A DNA stretch of 64,000 nt from NCBI RefSeq assembly GCF_003614975.1, contig NZ_QZWI01000010.1, forward strand, positions 1 through 64,000, in the 5' to 3' direction. Position numbers and translations under genes: made by a program. This DNA comes from Rahnella bruchi (GTDB lineage Bacteria; Pseudomonadota; Gammaproteobacteria; Enterobacterales; Enterobacteriaceae). This document shows positions 7,770-16,204 of this stretch, piece after piece (positions within the stretch are counted from its first letter, which is position 1; every line of letters starts with the position of its first letter). The notes below the pieces were generated by a model, which worked only from the letters and a program-made list of their open reading frames with translations, was not told the DNA's origin and searched no databases.

Positions 7770-8375
7770 CTAGGGGGTAATATGAATAATTTTTCTTGTC
7801 GTGAGCAGCGCTGAATCAAACGGGCCAGTATTTCGAACAATCTTGACCATGACGCTTGCACCTACCCAAAGCTGGTAGAGACTTTCTGCCACGGTGCGAG
7901 GTGTATCGTCAATAGTGAGAGACCCCTCGGCTACACCCGTTTCTAACGCTTGTGCCAGACGCGAGATTATCCCTGAAGTGCCTGCCTCTAGCGTTAAGCG
8001 CATCGTGTCCGAAAGATCGGCAACTTCAGCGCCTAATTTCACGGCAAGACACTTCCCCTGACAGTCAGAGAACGACTGAGATTCACGCCACTGCTGCCAG
8101 TAGTTCATCAGTCGCTGAGCCATATTGAGACCTGGCTGGCCCAGTGTCCTGTCGATATCGGCGAGATAATCATCAAAATAGTGTGCCAGCATGTCTGCGC
8201 CAAAAGCTTCTTTCGAACTAAAGTAATGATAGAAAGAGCCTTTAGGCACACCAGCATCTTTGAGTATTTCGTTCAATCCGACCGCAGAAAATCCTTTACC
8301 CGCCATAATACGCTGGCCTGTCGCCAGAATGTGCTCGCGGATTTCATTGCTATGTAGTTGAGTTGTCGTATTCAT
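7770..8375 (-). CDS. nemR: TetR/AcrR family repressor, NemR-like
   Basis: 201 residues. The N-terminal HTH contains G-L-N-E-I-L-K-D-A-G-V-P-K-G-S-F-Y-H-Y-F, and the C-terminal part closely follows E. coli NemR, including G-K-C-L-A-V-K-L-G-A-E-V where Cys109 aligns with the redox-sensing Cys106 of E. coli NemR. NemR is inactivated by electrophiles, HOCl and methylglyoxal. A predicted operator at 8396-8410 lies 20 bases upstream of the start, implying autorepression. Five operator copies in the island suggest it governs both DJ-1 genes and nemA. Confidence 0.85.
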   Translation of the reverse strand: MNTTTQLHSNEIREHILATGQRIMAGKGFSAVGLNEILKDAGVPKGSFYHYFSSKEAFGADMLAHYFDDYLADIDRTLGQPGLNMAQRLMNYWQQWRESQSFSDCQGKCLAVKLGAEVADLSDTMRLTLEAGTSGIISRLAQALETGVAEGSLTIDDTPRTVAESLYQLWVGASVMVKIVRNTGPFDSALLTTRKIIHITP

Positions 8376-8395
8376 ATGTTTAATTTACCAAGAAC

Positions 8396-8410
8396 TAGAC
8401 CAGTCGTCTA
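8396..8410. promoter_or_regulatory. NemR-like operator before the tetR gene
   Basis: TAGACCAGTCGTCTA, identical to the site at 7681-7695, lies 20 bases upstream of the repressor start codon. Confidence 0.75.
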
Positions 8411-8444
8411 TAGGTAAGTTAAAACTATTCCAGTGTGCTAACGC

Positions 8445-8705
8445 TTATTTGTAGATTTCAGCAGTACCGTACAGATGGTTATCGCCACCGGCTGAAATAA
8501 TACGGTAAGACGTTGCACCATGTTCAGTCGCTTTCGCCGCCAGTTTGTCCTGCAGGTCGCTCAAATTGCTTCCTACAGCTGAAGCGTTGATCACCCCAAT
8601 ACTTTGCCCCTTCACGGGTACAGCGTTGACTTCCGTCGCGGCAACAGTGGCAAAAGAAGCGGCAGTGAGTACCATTACGGTGAAGGCTTTAGTTACGTTT
8701 TTCAT
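8445..8705 (-). CDS. DUF1471 (YhcN/BhsA/McbA) family periplasmic stress protein
   Basis: 86 residues from the ATG at 8705, which has GAGG 8 bases upstream; an ATG six bases earlier (8711) is too close to that site. A signal peptide (K-N-V-T-K-A-F then a hydrophobic stretch ending A-T-V-A-A) precedes a short mature domain with G-x-I-x-x-S-A and A-x-S-Y-R-I-I, typical of BhsA/McbA/YhcN. In E. coli such proteins are induced by oxidative, acid or copper stress and affect the cell surface. Its place among electrophile-response genes agrees with that. Confidence 0.85.
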   Translation of the reverse strand: MKNVTKAFTVMVLTAASFATVAATEVNAVPVKGQSIGVINASAVGSNLSDLQDKLAAKATEHGATSYRIISAGGDNHLYGTAEIYK

Positions 8706-8849
8706 GATCATATCCTCATTACATTATTTTTAAGTACACTTTACACGTAGGTAAGTGGGTATATTTTTAGGCACTGAATTCATTTAAAAAATTCGTTCAA
8801 TGCCCTGGGAGACAAGTATAAATGGGGACCTTGCATGTCCCTTATCCCA

Positions 8850-9671
8850 TTACTCTTCAATGAATCGCAGCAGGTCTTCATTAATCGTCCCGGCTTGGGT
8901 GATTGTCATCCCGTGGCCAAATCCTGCATAGACTTTGAGCTGTGCATCTTTGACAAGTTGCGCGGACAGAATGGCAGAGTCGGCCAGCGGAACGATCTGA
9001 TCGTCATCACCATGCATGATCAGGGTTGGCACATCGATTTTCTTAAGGTCATCGGTGAAATCAACCTCGGAGAACTGTTTGATACAGTCATATTGACCTT
9101 TGATCCCACCCCGCATGCCCTGAAGCCAGAAGCTTTCTCTCACACCCTCTGAAGGCGTCTCTGACGAACGGTTATAGTTGAAAAATGGCGTGGTCAAATC
9201 CTTGTAGAACTGAGAACGGTCTTTTTCGACCGCAGCACGGATGCCATCAAACACTTCCATAGGCAGACCGCTAGGATTTTTCTCACTTTGCAGCATAACC
9301 GGCGGTACTGCGCCGATAAGTACGGCTTTGCTGACGCGCGCCGAGCCATACGTACCGATATAGCGTGCGACTTCACCACCGCCGGTCGAGTGTCCAACCA
9401 GAACAACGTCGTGGAGATCTAACTGCTCGATGAGTGATGATAAATCTTCAGCGTAGGTATCCATATCATTGCCGTCCCACGTCTGACTCGAGTTGCCATG
9501 GCTGCGGCGGTCATGAGCGATGACACGGAACCCCTGCTGACCGAAGAACAACATTTGCGCGTCCCATGCATCACTCGATAATGGCCAGCCGTGGGAAAAA
9601 ATAATGGTTTGTCCCTTGCCAAAGTCTTTATATGCAATCTTAGAACCGTCTTTCACCTGAATAGTTTTCAT
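8850..9671 (-). CDS. alpha/beta hydrolase, cofactor-free chloroperoxidase-like
   Basis: 273 residues, no signal peptide. The triad is visible: Ser95 in G-H-S-T-G-G, Asp224 in G-D-D-D-Q-I-V-P, His253 in G-F-G-H-G-M. The early H-G-W-P-L motif (oxyanion region) and G-H-S-T-G-G are typical of non-heme chloroperoxidases/arylesterases of the same fold. Natural substrates are usually esters or lactones, and peracid formation may be secondary. No NemR-like operator precedes it, and its promoter lies in the 135-base gap after the secreted hydrolase gene. Confidence 0.85.
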   Translation of the reverse strand: MKTIQVKDGSKIAYKDFGKGQTIIFSHGWPLSSDAWDAQMLFFGQQGFRVIAHDRRSHGNSSQTWDGNDMDTYAEDLSSLIEQLDLHDVVLVGHSTGGGEVARYIGTYGSARVSKAVLIGAVPPVMLQSEKNPSGLPMEVFDGIRAAVEKDRSQFYKDLTTPFFNYNRSSETPSEGVRESFWLQGMRGGIKGQYDCIKQFSEVDFTDDLKKIDVPTLIMHGDDDQIVPLADSAILSAQLVKDAQLKVYAGFGHGMTITQAGTINEDLLRFIEE

Positions 9672-9806
9672 CTCTTTATTCTCTTTTCTGTTGGCGACGC
9701 CTCATGGGCGGAGCATTTGATTTAAAAGTATTTTTCTTCGTATATTGATTTTTACACTGGGCAGTCATTGAAAGAATGACTGGCCTAGAAAGCATTTAAC
9801 TGATGT

Positions 9807-10562
9807 TTACTGAGATAAACTTTGTGCCGCTTTTTCGATCACCGCCGCAATTTTTTCAGGCTGCGATGCGTAAATGGCATGGTTGCCTTTCAATTCAGTG
9901 ACGGTGCTGTGCGCGCGTTTAGCCATGAAGCGCTCCAGTTCTGGATTAATAGCACGATCCTGCGTCGCCACGACGGCCCAGCTTGGCTTCGTTTTCCATG
10001 CCGGAACGCCTGCCGGGGCAGTGAATGCCGCTACTGCAGGCATGAGTTGAGAGTGCGCCAACAGATTTGTCTCTTTGACGGGCAAGTCAGCTGCAAAGTC
10101 AGCGTGGAAATTTTCCGGTTTGATATAAAGGAAGTGATCTGGCGTTTCAGTAATTGACTGAGCGGCTGGCGGATATTTTTTGGCCAGACTCAGCAATGAG
10201 TCACCTTGCTCCGGCTGGAACGCTGCGATGTAAACCAGACCTGCAACAGAGGGGTCATTTCCCGCGTCACTGATGATCATTCCGGCGTAGCTATGGCCAA
10301 CCAGCAGTGATTTACCACTTTGTAATGCCAGAACGCGTCGAGTCGCAGCGACATCATCAGCCAGCGAGGTTTGCGGCTCCTGAACAATCGACACGTTGTA
10401 GCCTGCTTTATTCAGAATGCGAGCCACCGGATCCCAACCTGAACCATCAACAAAAGCGCCATGTACCAGAACGATGTTTTTTACCGGCGCAGCCATTGAA
10501 GACTGGGCATAAACAGACAGAACCAGGCTTAAAGCCAGCGTGGTCAATGATTTTTTAAACAT
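9807..10562 (-). CDS. secreted alpha/beta hydrolase
   Basis: 251 residues. A clear signal peptide (basic M-F-K-K-S, hydrophobic core, Ala-rich end near residue 24) predicts export to the periplasm. The hydrolase core begins I-V-L-V-H-G-A-F and has Ser91 in G-H-S-Y-A-G; the C-terminal His is in G-N-H-A-I-Y. Members of this group are annotated as esterases or salicylate esterase/hydroxynitrile-lyase-like hydrolases. The substrate is unknown. Same strand as its neighbours but separated from both by over 100 bases. Confidence 0.85.
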   Translation of the reverse strand: MFKKSLTTLALSLVLSVYAQSSMAAPVKNIVLVHGAFVDGSGWDPVARILNKAGYNVSIVQEPQTSLADDVAATRRVLALQSGKSLLVGHSYAGMIISDAGNDPSVAGLVYIAAFQPEQGDSLLSLAKKYPPAAQSITETPDHFLYIKPENFHADFAADLPVKETNLLAHSQLMPAVAAFTAPAGVPAWKTKPSWAVVATQDRAINPELERFMAKRAHSTVTELKGNHAIYASQPEKIAAVIEKAAQSLSQ

Positions 10563-10717
10563 GATGTATTTCCTTCAATTGTCATTTTTTTAGTTAATAC
10601 CCTGACATCCTGGCTCCCTGCCTTACAGGCCAGCGGACGGACATTCAGGTGTGTAATGTTGTCCAGATTTGCTCAGTGGGGAGGGCTTAAAGAACTCCCT
10701 CCTCACGTGATTAACCG

Positions 10718-11398
10718 TTATGCACCCAGCTGTTTAATCAGTTCTTCTGCCGCCTCGGTAGAGGAGGTTGGGTTTTGCCCGGTGATCAGCAGGCCGTCAG
10801 TAACAACATAAGAACTCCAGTCCGCTCCTTTCGAGTAAATCCCGCCTTTGGCAATCAAATCGTCTTCTACCAGGAAAGGCACAATCTGCGTCAGGCCCAC
10901 GGCGTCCTCTTCACTGTTGGTAAAACCGGTGACCTTACGGCCTTCTACCAGCGGTTTTCCCTCCGGGGTTTTGACATGGCGCAGCACGCCAGGCGCATGG
11001 CAGACCAGTGCTACGTGTTTGTTTGCGGCCAGGAAGGCTTCGATAAGGGCGATGGAGTTTTTATCTTCGGCCAGGTCCCACAGAGGGCCGTGACCACCCG
11101 GATAAAAAACGGCGTCGTAATCAGCTTGTGAAACGCTGTCGAGGCGAACCGTTGACGCCAGGTGCGCTGTAGCTTCTGCGTCTGCCTCGAAGCGGTGGGT
11201 CTGTTCGGTCTGGAAGTCAGGCTCATTACTTTTTGGGTCTAACGGCGGGTTACCGCCTTTCGGTGAAGCCAGCGTAATTTCCGCGCCGGCGTCTTTGAAG
11301 GCGTAGTAAGGCGCAGCCAGCTCTTCCAGCCAGAAGCCGGTTTGGCGGCCGGTGTCACCCAGTTTGTCGTGTGAAGTTAAGACCATCAGAATTTTCAT
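10718..11398 (-). CDS. DJ-1/PfpI family protein, copy 2
   Basis: 226 residues, nearly identical to the product of 6965-7645, with the same Glu25/26, Cys133 and His134. Most changes are conservative (N/D at 15, E/D pairs) with a cluster in the last 17 residues. The DNA identity extends upstream through the ribosome-binding site and one operator (11434-11448), so the duplicated unit is about 730 bp including control sequence. Unlike copy 1 it is monocistronic. Function is as for copy 1: probable glyoxalase III/deglycase-like detoxification. Confidence 0.9.
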   Translation of the reverse strand: MKILMVLTSHDKLGDTGRQTGFWLEELAAPYYAFKDAGAEITLASPKGGNPPLDPKSNEPDFQTEQTHRFEADAEATAHLASTVRLDSVSQADYDAVFYPGGHGPLWDLAEDKNSIALIEAFLAANKHVALVCHAPGVLRHVKTPEGKPLVEGRKVTGFTNSEEDAVGLTQIVPFLVEDDLIAKGGIYSKGADWSSYVVTDGLLITGQNPTSSTEAAEELIKQLGA

Positions 11399-11433
11399 CA
11401 CTACTCTCCTGTATTTCATATCGATAGTTGAAT

Positions 11434-11448
11434 TAGACCAGTCGTCTA
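11434..11448. promoter_or_regulatory. NemR-like operator before DJ-1 copy 2
   Basis: TAGACCAGTCGTCTA, identical to the sites at 7681 and 8396, lies about 36 bases upstream of the start codon. It is part of the duplicated segment. Confidence 0.75.
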
Positions 11449-11582
11449 TATTGTTCTTAAATAAAAACGTTTCACCTGTGCCTGTTATTCCGGCCAACTC
11501 TGCGTGCTGTTTCATTCTGCCGGAACGGCTGTCGTGCTATGTCGCCTAGTCGCCGTTGCCATGTGTGTAAGCCAACTCATAA

Positions 11583-11597
11583 TAGACCGGTCGTCTA
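11583..11597. promoter_or_regulatory. fifth NemR-like operator, distal
   Basis: TAGACCGGTCGTCTA in the intergenic region between DJ-1 copy 2 and the aldehyde dehydrogenase gene. It is 185 bases from the DJ-1 start and downstream of the dehydrogenase stop. It may act with 11434-11448 or serve an unseen transcript. Confidence 0.65.
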
Positions 11598-11727
11598 GAG
11601 ATAATTAATAAAACTTTTCATCTTTTTCGTGCCAGAGCACTTTCATATAGCGGGTGCCTGTTCCGATAACATAACGCACTAATATTAATGCTTATTCAAC
11701 TGAGTTTTCCTCCTGTCGATGATGCAC

Positions 11728-13143
11728 TTAGTTAACTATTTTTGCCCATACTGCCTGAGCATTTGTGAATTCACGCAGGCCGAAGTGGGAGAGCTCGCGA
11801 CCATACCCACTCTTTTTCACACCGCCAACCGGGATGCGTGCATTCGTGGCAGAAAATCCGTTGATGAATACCCCTCCTGTTTCTAAACGCCGCGCGATTC
11901 GCTGGGCACGGGAAACGTCGCGGGTCCAAAGATTGCCCCCTAAGCCGTAATCGCTGGTATTTGCCAGCTCAATAGCATGCTCAATGTCATCTGCGACAGT
12001 AATAGTTGCAACAGGGCCGAAGGTTTCCTCATCAAATGCAGCCATTCCCGGGCCCACTTCGCCCAATACGGTAGGCTCATAGAAGTTACCAGGGCCCGCG
12101 ATTTTATACCCCCCAAGAAGACGTGTCGCGCCGGCTGCGAGAGTTCGTTCTACTTGATGATGTAATTCTTCACGCAAATCTTTTCGCGCCATGGGCCCGA
12201 TCCTATTTTGCGGGTCCAGCGGATCGCCAACCTTCAACTGTCTGACGGCCGCGATGAATTTTTGGGTGAATTCCTCCGCGATGGGTTTTTCCAAAATAAA
12301 CCGTTTCGCGGCTAAGCACACCTGGCCCGCATTTTGGAATCGCGCTTCAACACCCGCGGTAACAGCCAAATCAATATTGGCGTCAGCGAGCACGATAAAT
12401 GCGTCTGATCCACCCAGCTCAAGCAAGCTTTTTTTCAATGCTTTGCCTGCAATCGCCGATACGGCAGACCCCGCCCGCATACTCCCCGTCAATGTCACTG
12501 CGGCAATGCGATCATCCTCAATCACTTCTGCAACAGTTTCGTTATCAGCAATAAGATTGGCGAATAAACCTTTAGGGAAGCCCGCACTCTCATAAGCATC
12601 CTGCAAAGCATAGGCAGAGCCCATCACATTGGGCGCGTGCTTGAGGATAAAACCGTTACCCGACAGCATAATTGGGCCCGAAGCGCGAATGACCTGCCAT
12701 AAAGGGAAGTTCCAGGGCATGACGGCCAAAATTGAGCCAATCGGCAGATAGGAGACATGTACCTGGTCGTCATTTTCGACAGAAACAGGTTCATCTGCGA
12801 GGATTGCCGGGCCATTGCTGGCAATCCAATCAATTGTCGCTGCACACTTCTCAACTTCTGCACGGGCTGCTGCCAGTGTTTTCCCCATTTCAGCGGTGAT
12901 GATCCCTGCCAAATTTTCTGAGCGTTCGCGCAGAATCGCTGATAAACGACGATAAGCTTCTACGCGTTTCGGCATGGGAGTAGCACGCCACAGGCGAAAA
13001 GCCGCGTTATTACCTGCCAGCATGCTTTCTACTTCGTCTGCCGTTTGGAATGCATAAGTCGCGATCAACTCGTCCGTCGCAGGATTACGTGAAGTCGCGA
13101 CATCAAGAGAAAGCGTATTCTGTGTGACATGTTGGGATGACAT
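11728..13143 (-). CDS. sad: NAD(P)-dependent succinate-semialdehyde dehydrogenase, Sad/YneI-like
   Basis: 471 residues, full-length aldehyde dehydrogenase. Catalytic Cys276 in N-A-G-Q-V-C and general-base Glu242 in L-E-L-G-G-S-D are present, with P-W-N-F-P-L-W-Q near 143-150. The sequence follows E. coli Sad (YneI) closely, including K-H-A-P-N-V-M-G and the C-terminal F-G-L-x-E-F. Sad oxidises succinic semialdehyde to succinate; related enzymes take other aldehydes. A separate GabD-type enzyme is encoded at 22507. In this island a broader aldehyde-scavenging role is possible. Confidence 0.85.
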   Translation of the reverse strand: MSSQHVTQNTLSLDVATSRNPATDELIATYAFQTADEVESMLAGNNAAFRLWRATPMPKRVEAYRRLSAILRERSENLAGIITAEMGKTLAAARAEVEKCAATIDWIASNGPAILADEPVSVENDDQVHVSYLPIGSILAVMPWNFPLWQVIRASGPIMLSGNGFILKHAPNVMGSAYALQDAYESAGFPKGLFANLIADNETVAEVIEDDRIAAVTLTGSMRAGSAVSAIAGKALKKSLLELGGSDAFIVLADANIDLAVTAGVEARFQNAGQVCLAAKRFILEKPIAEEFTQKFIAAVRQLKVGDPLDPQNRIGPMARKDLREELHHQVERTLAAGATRLLGGYKIAGPGNFYEPTVLGEVGPGMAAFDEETFGPVATITVADDIEHAIELANTSDYGLGGNLWTRDVSRAQRIARRLETGGVFINGFSATNARIPVGGVKKSGYGRELSHFGLREFTNAQAVWAKIVN

Positions 13144-13242
13144 AGTTTTTGCCTCATAAACGGTTTAAGAGAAGCACGTTGTGTGCTTCGATAAAATTCA
13201 GTTTAGGCAGATCGAATCATCCCTGGAAGGCGTCTTGTTATC

Positions 13243-14055
13243 CTATGACTGGGAGTCATAGGCAACGTGACGGGGAATATAGGTCACCAGAGAAAGGTCG
13301 GGTCTTCCCTCTGGCGTAAGAGCGACATAGGTAAATTCAATATGTCCGGAAGTAGGATGCAAAATCCGCTTGCTCCCCTCCCCCATACCTTTCACTTCCG
13401 TATCCAGCCACCACTCTTTGAATTCCGGGCTTTTTTCAGAGAGTTCTTCAATGAGATGGTCAAAAGGCTTTTTGTCCTGAGCATGGGCGCGTGATGCGCG
13501 GAAAACGGAGATCATCCCTCGAGCCATCTGCTCCCAATCCAGGATCTGGGTGCGATATGGCCTATAAAGAAACAGCAGGCGCAACGTATTACGCTCATGA
13601 GGTTGCAGCGAACCATAATCAATAAACAAATCAGCAATAGCATCATTCCAGGCAAGAATATCAAGTCGGGCATTTCTCACATAGGCCGGAATGGGATCGA
13701 TAGCGCGCACTAACCTTTCCAGTCCATCACTCACGCCATTCTCAAGGGAATGTGGTACCGGCTCTTCGCGCGGTGAAAGGGCAAAAAGATGGGATGACTC
13801 AATTCGGTTAAGTTTTAGAACTTTGGCTATACGCTGGAGTGCATCTGCCGAAGGTTTAATCTCTCTCCCCTGCTCAAGCCAGGTATACCAACTCACACTG
13901 ACCCCAGCCAAGACGGCGACTTCTTCACGACGTAAACCGGGTGTACGGCGAGTACCCTGTTGCATGCCGAAGTCCTGAGGATTAAGACGTGCGCGCCGGC
14001 TTACAAGGAAAGCACCGAGTTCACGACGCTGCTCTGACGTGGTTTTTTTAACCAT
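13243..14055 (-). CDS. XRE-family regulator with MmyB-like ligand-binding domain
   Basis: 270 residues from ATG 14055. An N-terminal HTH contains R-R-T-P-G-L-R-R-E-E-V-A-x-L-A-G-V-S-x-x-W-Y-T-W-L-E-Q-G, the signature of the HTH_31/MmyB-like group. The C-terminal half (N-A-R-L-D-I-L-A-W-N and R-x-L-x-H-P-x-x-G) is the PAS-like MmyB ligand-binding domain. Members often repress or activate adjacent dehydrogenase or SDR genes. It lies about 100 bases upstream of sad on the same strand, so sad is a likely target. Effector unknown. Confidence 0.85.
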   Translation of the reverse strand: MVKKTTSEQRRELGAFLVSRRARLNPQDFGMQQGTRRTPGLRREEVAVLAGVSVSWYTWLEQGREIKPSADALQRIAKVLKLNRIESSHLFALSPREEPVPHSLENGVSDGLERLVRAIDPIPAYVRNARLDILAWNDAIADLFIDYGSLQPHERNTLRLLFLYRPYRTQILDWEQMARGMISVFRASRAHAQDKKPFDHLIEELSEKSPEFKEWWLDTEVKGMGEGSKRILHPTSGHIEFTYVALTPEGRPDLSLVTYIPRHVAYDSQS

Positions 14056-14284
14056 AATAGTCTGCCTATAAATGTGCCTGTTTGACCAACGCTTCATCAA
14101 GATGCTGATGAATTTCTTATTTTCTCATCTGAACCCTATGCTAAACGATACAATTTAAGCAAAAAATCCTTCATTTCCGTGGCTAACATTGGTTGCCACG
14201 GGAGTAGAGGAAAGGATCCGACGGAAATTGCCTTTCTATCAACGAGGCAAGAATGCATGGGGCCTGCATCTTTCTCTATTCGCG

Positions 14285-15235
14285 CTAACGGTGCGTGACT
14301 TCCCACTGACGTGTGAAAAACTGGTCAAGGTGTTCCACTGCCTGATCGACGTACTCCGGGACGTCGTACATCTGATAATGGCGCGCGCCTGCGATTTCAA
14401 TGACCGGTTGCGCAGCTCGAGCCAACCCAGCGAGTCGGTAACCGTCTTCAAATGAGCCGGTTGTCCCCGCCGAGTTTCCTGCAACGATAACTTGCACCGG
14501 CTGCGTGAGCAGAGTTTCCGCCAGATGGAAAGCATCGAAGCCAAGAATCAACGCATCACTCAAGTAATGGCGGCGATTAGTGGAGTTCACGTGTTGTCCA
14601 CGCTCGGTTCGGTAGTAAGTGATAGCCTGCAGCATATCGATGTCCGCTATACCCGCTGCGGTGGCCTCGGACAACGTATCAGGGATCCATTGATGCAGTA
14701 CCGGCGCAGTGCCGTGGGCTTCGTTTATCGCTTGCGCGGCGATGGTTTCCAGGAGGCGGCTGAGGCCGTCATCTGCTGCAACCATTTTTCGAAAAGCATT
14801 GCCGATATCGCTAGGTACCACGACCCCCAAGGCCTTTACGCGATGGTCAATCATCGTTCCGGCTGCTGCGTAACCGCCGCCAGCGCAAACGCCCAACATG
14901 CCAATACGCCCGTCGTCAACCTGGTTTTGCCTAATCAGGAAATCGACGGCAGCGCGCAGATCGGCGATACGGGCCGCCGGACTTTCCAGATCACGTGGCT
15001 GGCCGGAACTCGCACCTTGATAGGCAGGGTCGAACGTTAGAACGATGAACCCCCGCGCTGCCAGCGCGCGCGCGTAGTTGGCGGCGATCTGCTCCTTGAC
15101 GCTGCTACCAGGCCCGGTGATGACAAGCGCGGGATAGCGCTTCAAGGGATCCCCAGTGGGAGGCATGTACAGGTAGGCGGCGATGGCAAAAGTGTCACGC
15201 GCAAATGTGGTGGACCGGCATTGGACGGTGTTCAT
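14285..15235 (-). CDS. alpha/beta hydrolase with cysteine nucleophile (dienelactone-hydrolase-like)
   Basis: 316 residues from ATG 15235. The nucleophile elbow is G-V-C-A-G-G, putting Cys117 where most relatives have Ser; dienelactone hydrolases also use Cys. A His in G-A-R-H-Y near the C-terminus completes a plausible triad. It is divergent from a MarR-family gene with a shared 110-base control region containing inverted copies of one 8-bp sequence. The pair has visibly higher G+C than the neighbouring nemR and XRE genes, which suggests separate acquisition. Confidence 0.8.
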   Translation of the reverse strand: MNTVQCRSTTFARDTFAIAAYLYMPPTGDPLKRYPALVITGPGSSVKEQIAANYARALAARGFIVLTFDPAYQGASSGQPRDLESPAARIADLRAAVDFLIRQNQVDDGRIGMLGVCAGGGYAAAGTMIDHRVKALGVVVPSDIGNAFRKMVAADDGLSRLLETIAAQAINEAHGTAPVLHQWIPDTLSEATAAGIADIDMLQAITYYRTERGQHVNSTNRRHYLSDALILGFDAFHLAETLLTQPVQVIVAGNSAGTTGSFEDGYRLAGLARAAQPVIEIAGARHYQMYDVPEYVDQAVEHLDQFFTRQWEVTHR

Positions 15236-15272
15236 AATGGTGTTTCCCAAGTAAAATACTATTGAAGATAAC

Positions 15273-15324
15273 ATAGTACAATATGGAACTAGAATATGTT
15301 TAAACAATTTCAGTCATGTACTAT
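15273..15324. promoter_or_regulatory. candidate MarR operator pair between hydrolase and marR genes
   Basis: ATAGTACA at 15273-15280 and its reverse complement TGTACTAT at 15317-15324 flank the divergent promoters. MarR proteins typically bind such inverted repeats in the shared region. The pairing with this regulator is inferred. Confidence 0.5.
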
Positions 15325-15345
15325 AAATAAAGACGGGCGGGATGG

Positions 15346-15747
15346 ATGAGTGATGCTGCGAACATCTGGGCTCTGAACCACCGAGTGCTCAGCCTCGTTA
15401 TGAACGAATGCGCCGAACAACTTGCATCGCTCGGGCTGGAAACGAAGGAATTTTTTGTACTTGGCGAAATTGAACCGTGCCGCTATCCGGCCGAACTTGC
15501 CAAACGTTTAATGTTGCCAAAGGCCAGCGTGACAGTTTATTTGCGCAACCTAGTTGCAAAAAAATTCGTTCGACGCGAGATCGATGAGGGTGACCTGCGC
15601 CGACACCGGTTGGTGTTAACTTCAGAAGGCAGATGCGCACTCGACGCAGCAACGATGGCGCTGTCTTCAAGCTTCGAGAAGCGCCTGACGCGACTGAAGG
15701 CGCAGGAACGGGCTGAACTAGAGCGTCTACTTACAACACTTGTGTGA
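15346..15747 (+). CDS. MarR family transcriptional regulator
   Basis: 133 residues. A winged-helix core is visible: L-A-K-R-L-M-L-P-K-A-S-V-T-V-Y-L-R-N-L as recognition region, then the wing D-E-G-D-L-R-R-H-R-L-V-L-T-S-E-G, closely matching the MarR D-x-R-D-x-R-x-x-x-x-x-L-T-x-x-G pattern. It is divergent from the Cys-type alpha/beta hydrolase, its probable target. Ligand unknown. Confidence 0.85.
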   Translation: MSDAANIWALNHRVLSLVMNECAEQLASLGLETKEFFVLGEIEPCRYPAELAKRLMLPKASVTVYLRNLVAKKFVRREIDEGDLRRHRLVLTSEGRCALDAATMALSSSFEKRLTRLKAQERAELERLLTTLV

Positions 15748-16204
15748 CGCGAGCACGCTGTTGGCTGAGTGGATGAATGGGTCAACCCGTAGCGCGTTTC
15801 CAAAGGCTATGCCCGTATTCGATGCGTTTGCGGGCTCAAACATCAACGTCTGTACGGAGCCATCTCGCTCTGCGAAGTAGTTCCTGTATTTATCAAGTTG
15901 CGCGTAAAACCTCGCCCTTTTGACCATGACCCAAAATCCTATTCCATTCAGACTCCGTTTTCATGAATGGAAATATATTGATAATTCCCTTCGAACAATG
16001 AATATTCATGTCGGCTAATTTTTTCCCTTGTATGTAATTTTTCAAGTCAACCAGTACGGTCAAAGCTAGTTCTGAGCCATAAACATTGGGCAGTCACGTT
16101 AAAAAGGGTCCTTACATATCACGACTTCTTTTGAAAGGAGCTAAAGCAAATCGTAAATAAGAGGATAACGACTATTCACAGGTCTGTTTATCCAATGAGG
16201 GATC
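15748..16204. other. 457-base gap, possible gene remnant
   Basis: A minus-strand open frame (15727-15927) starts M-V-K-R-A-R-F-Y-A-Q and is translatable, but it overlaps the end of marR and matches no family I recognise. It may be a remnant. The remainder (15930-16204) is AT-rich and probably carries the promoter of the following gene. Confidence 0.3.

Noticed and set aside
11728..13143. Calling this gene gabD
   Set aside because: Its sequence follows Sad/YneI rather than GabD, and a true gabD lies beside gabT at 22507.
15727..15927. Small minus-strand gene after marR
   Set aside because: It overlaps the marR 3' end, has no clear ribosome-binding site and matches no family I know. Kept only as a possible remnant.
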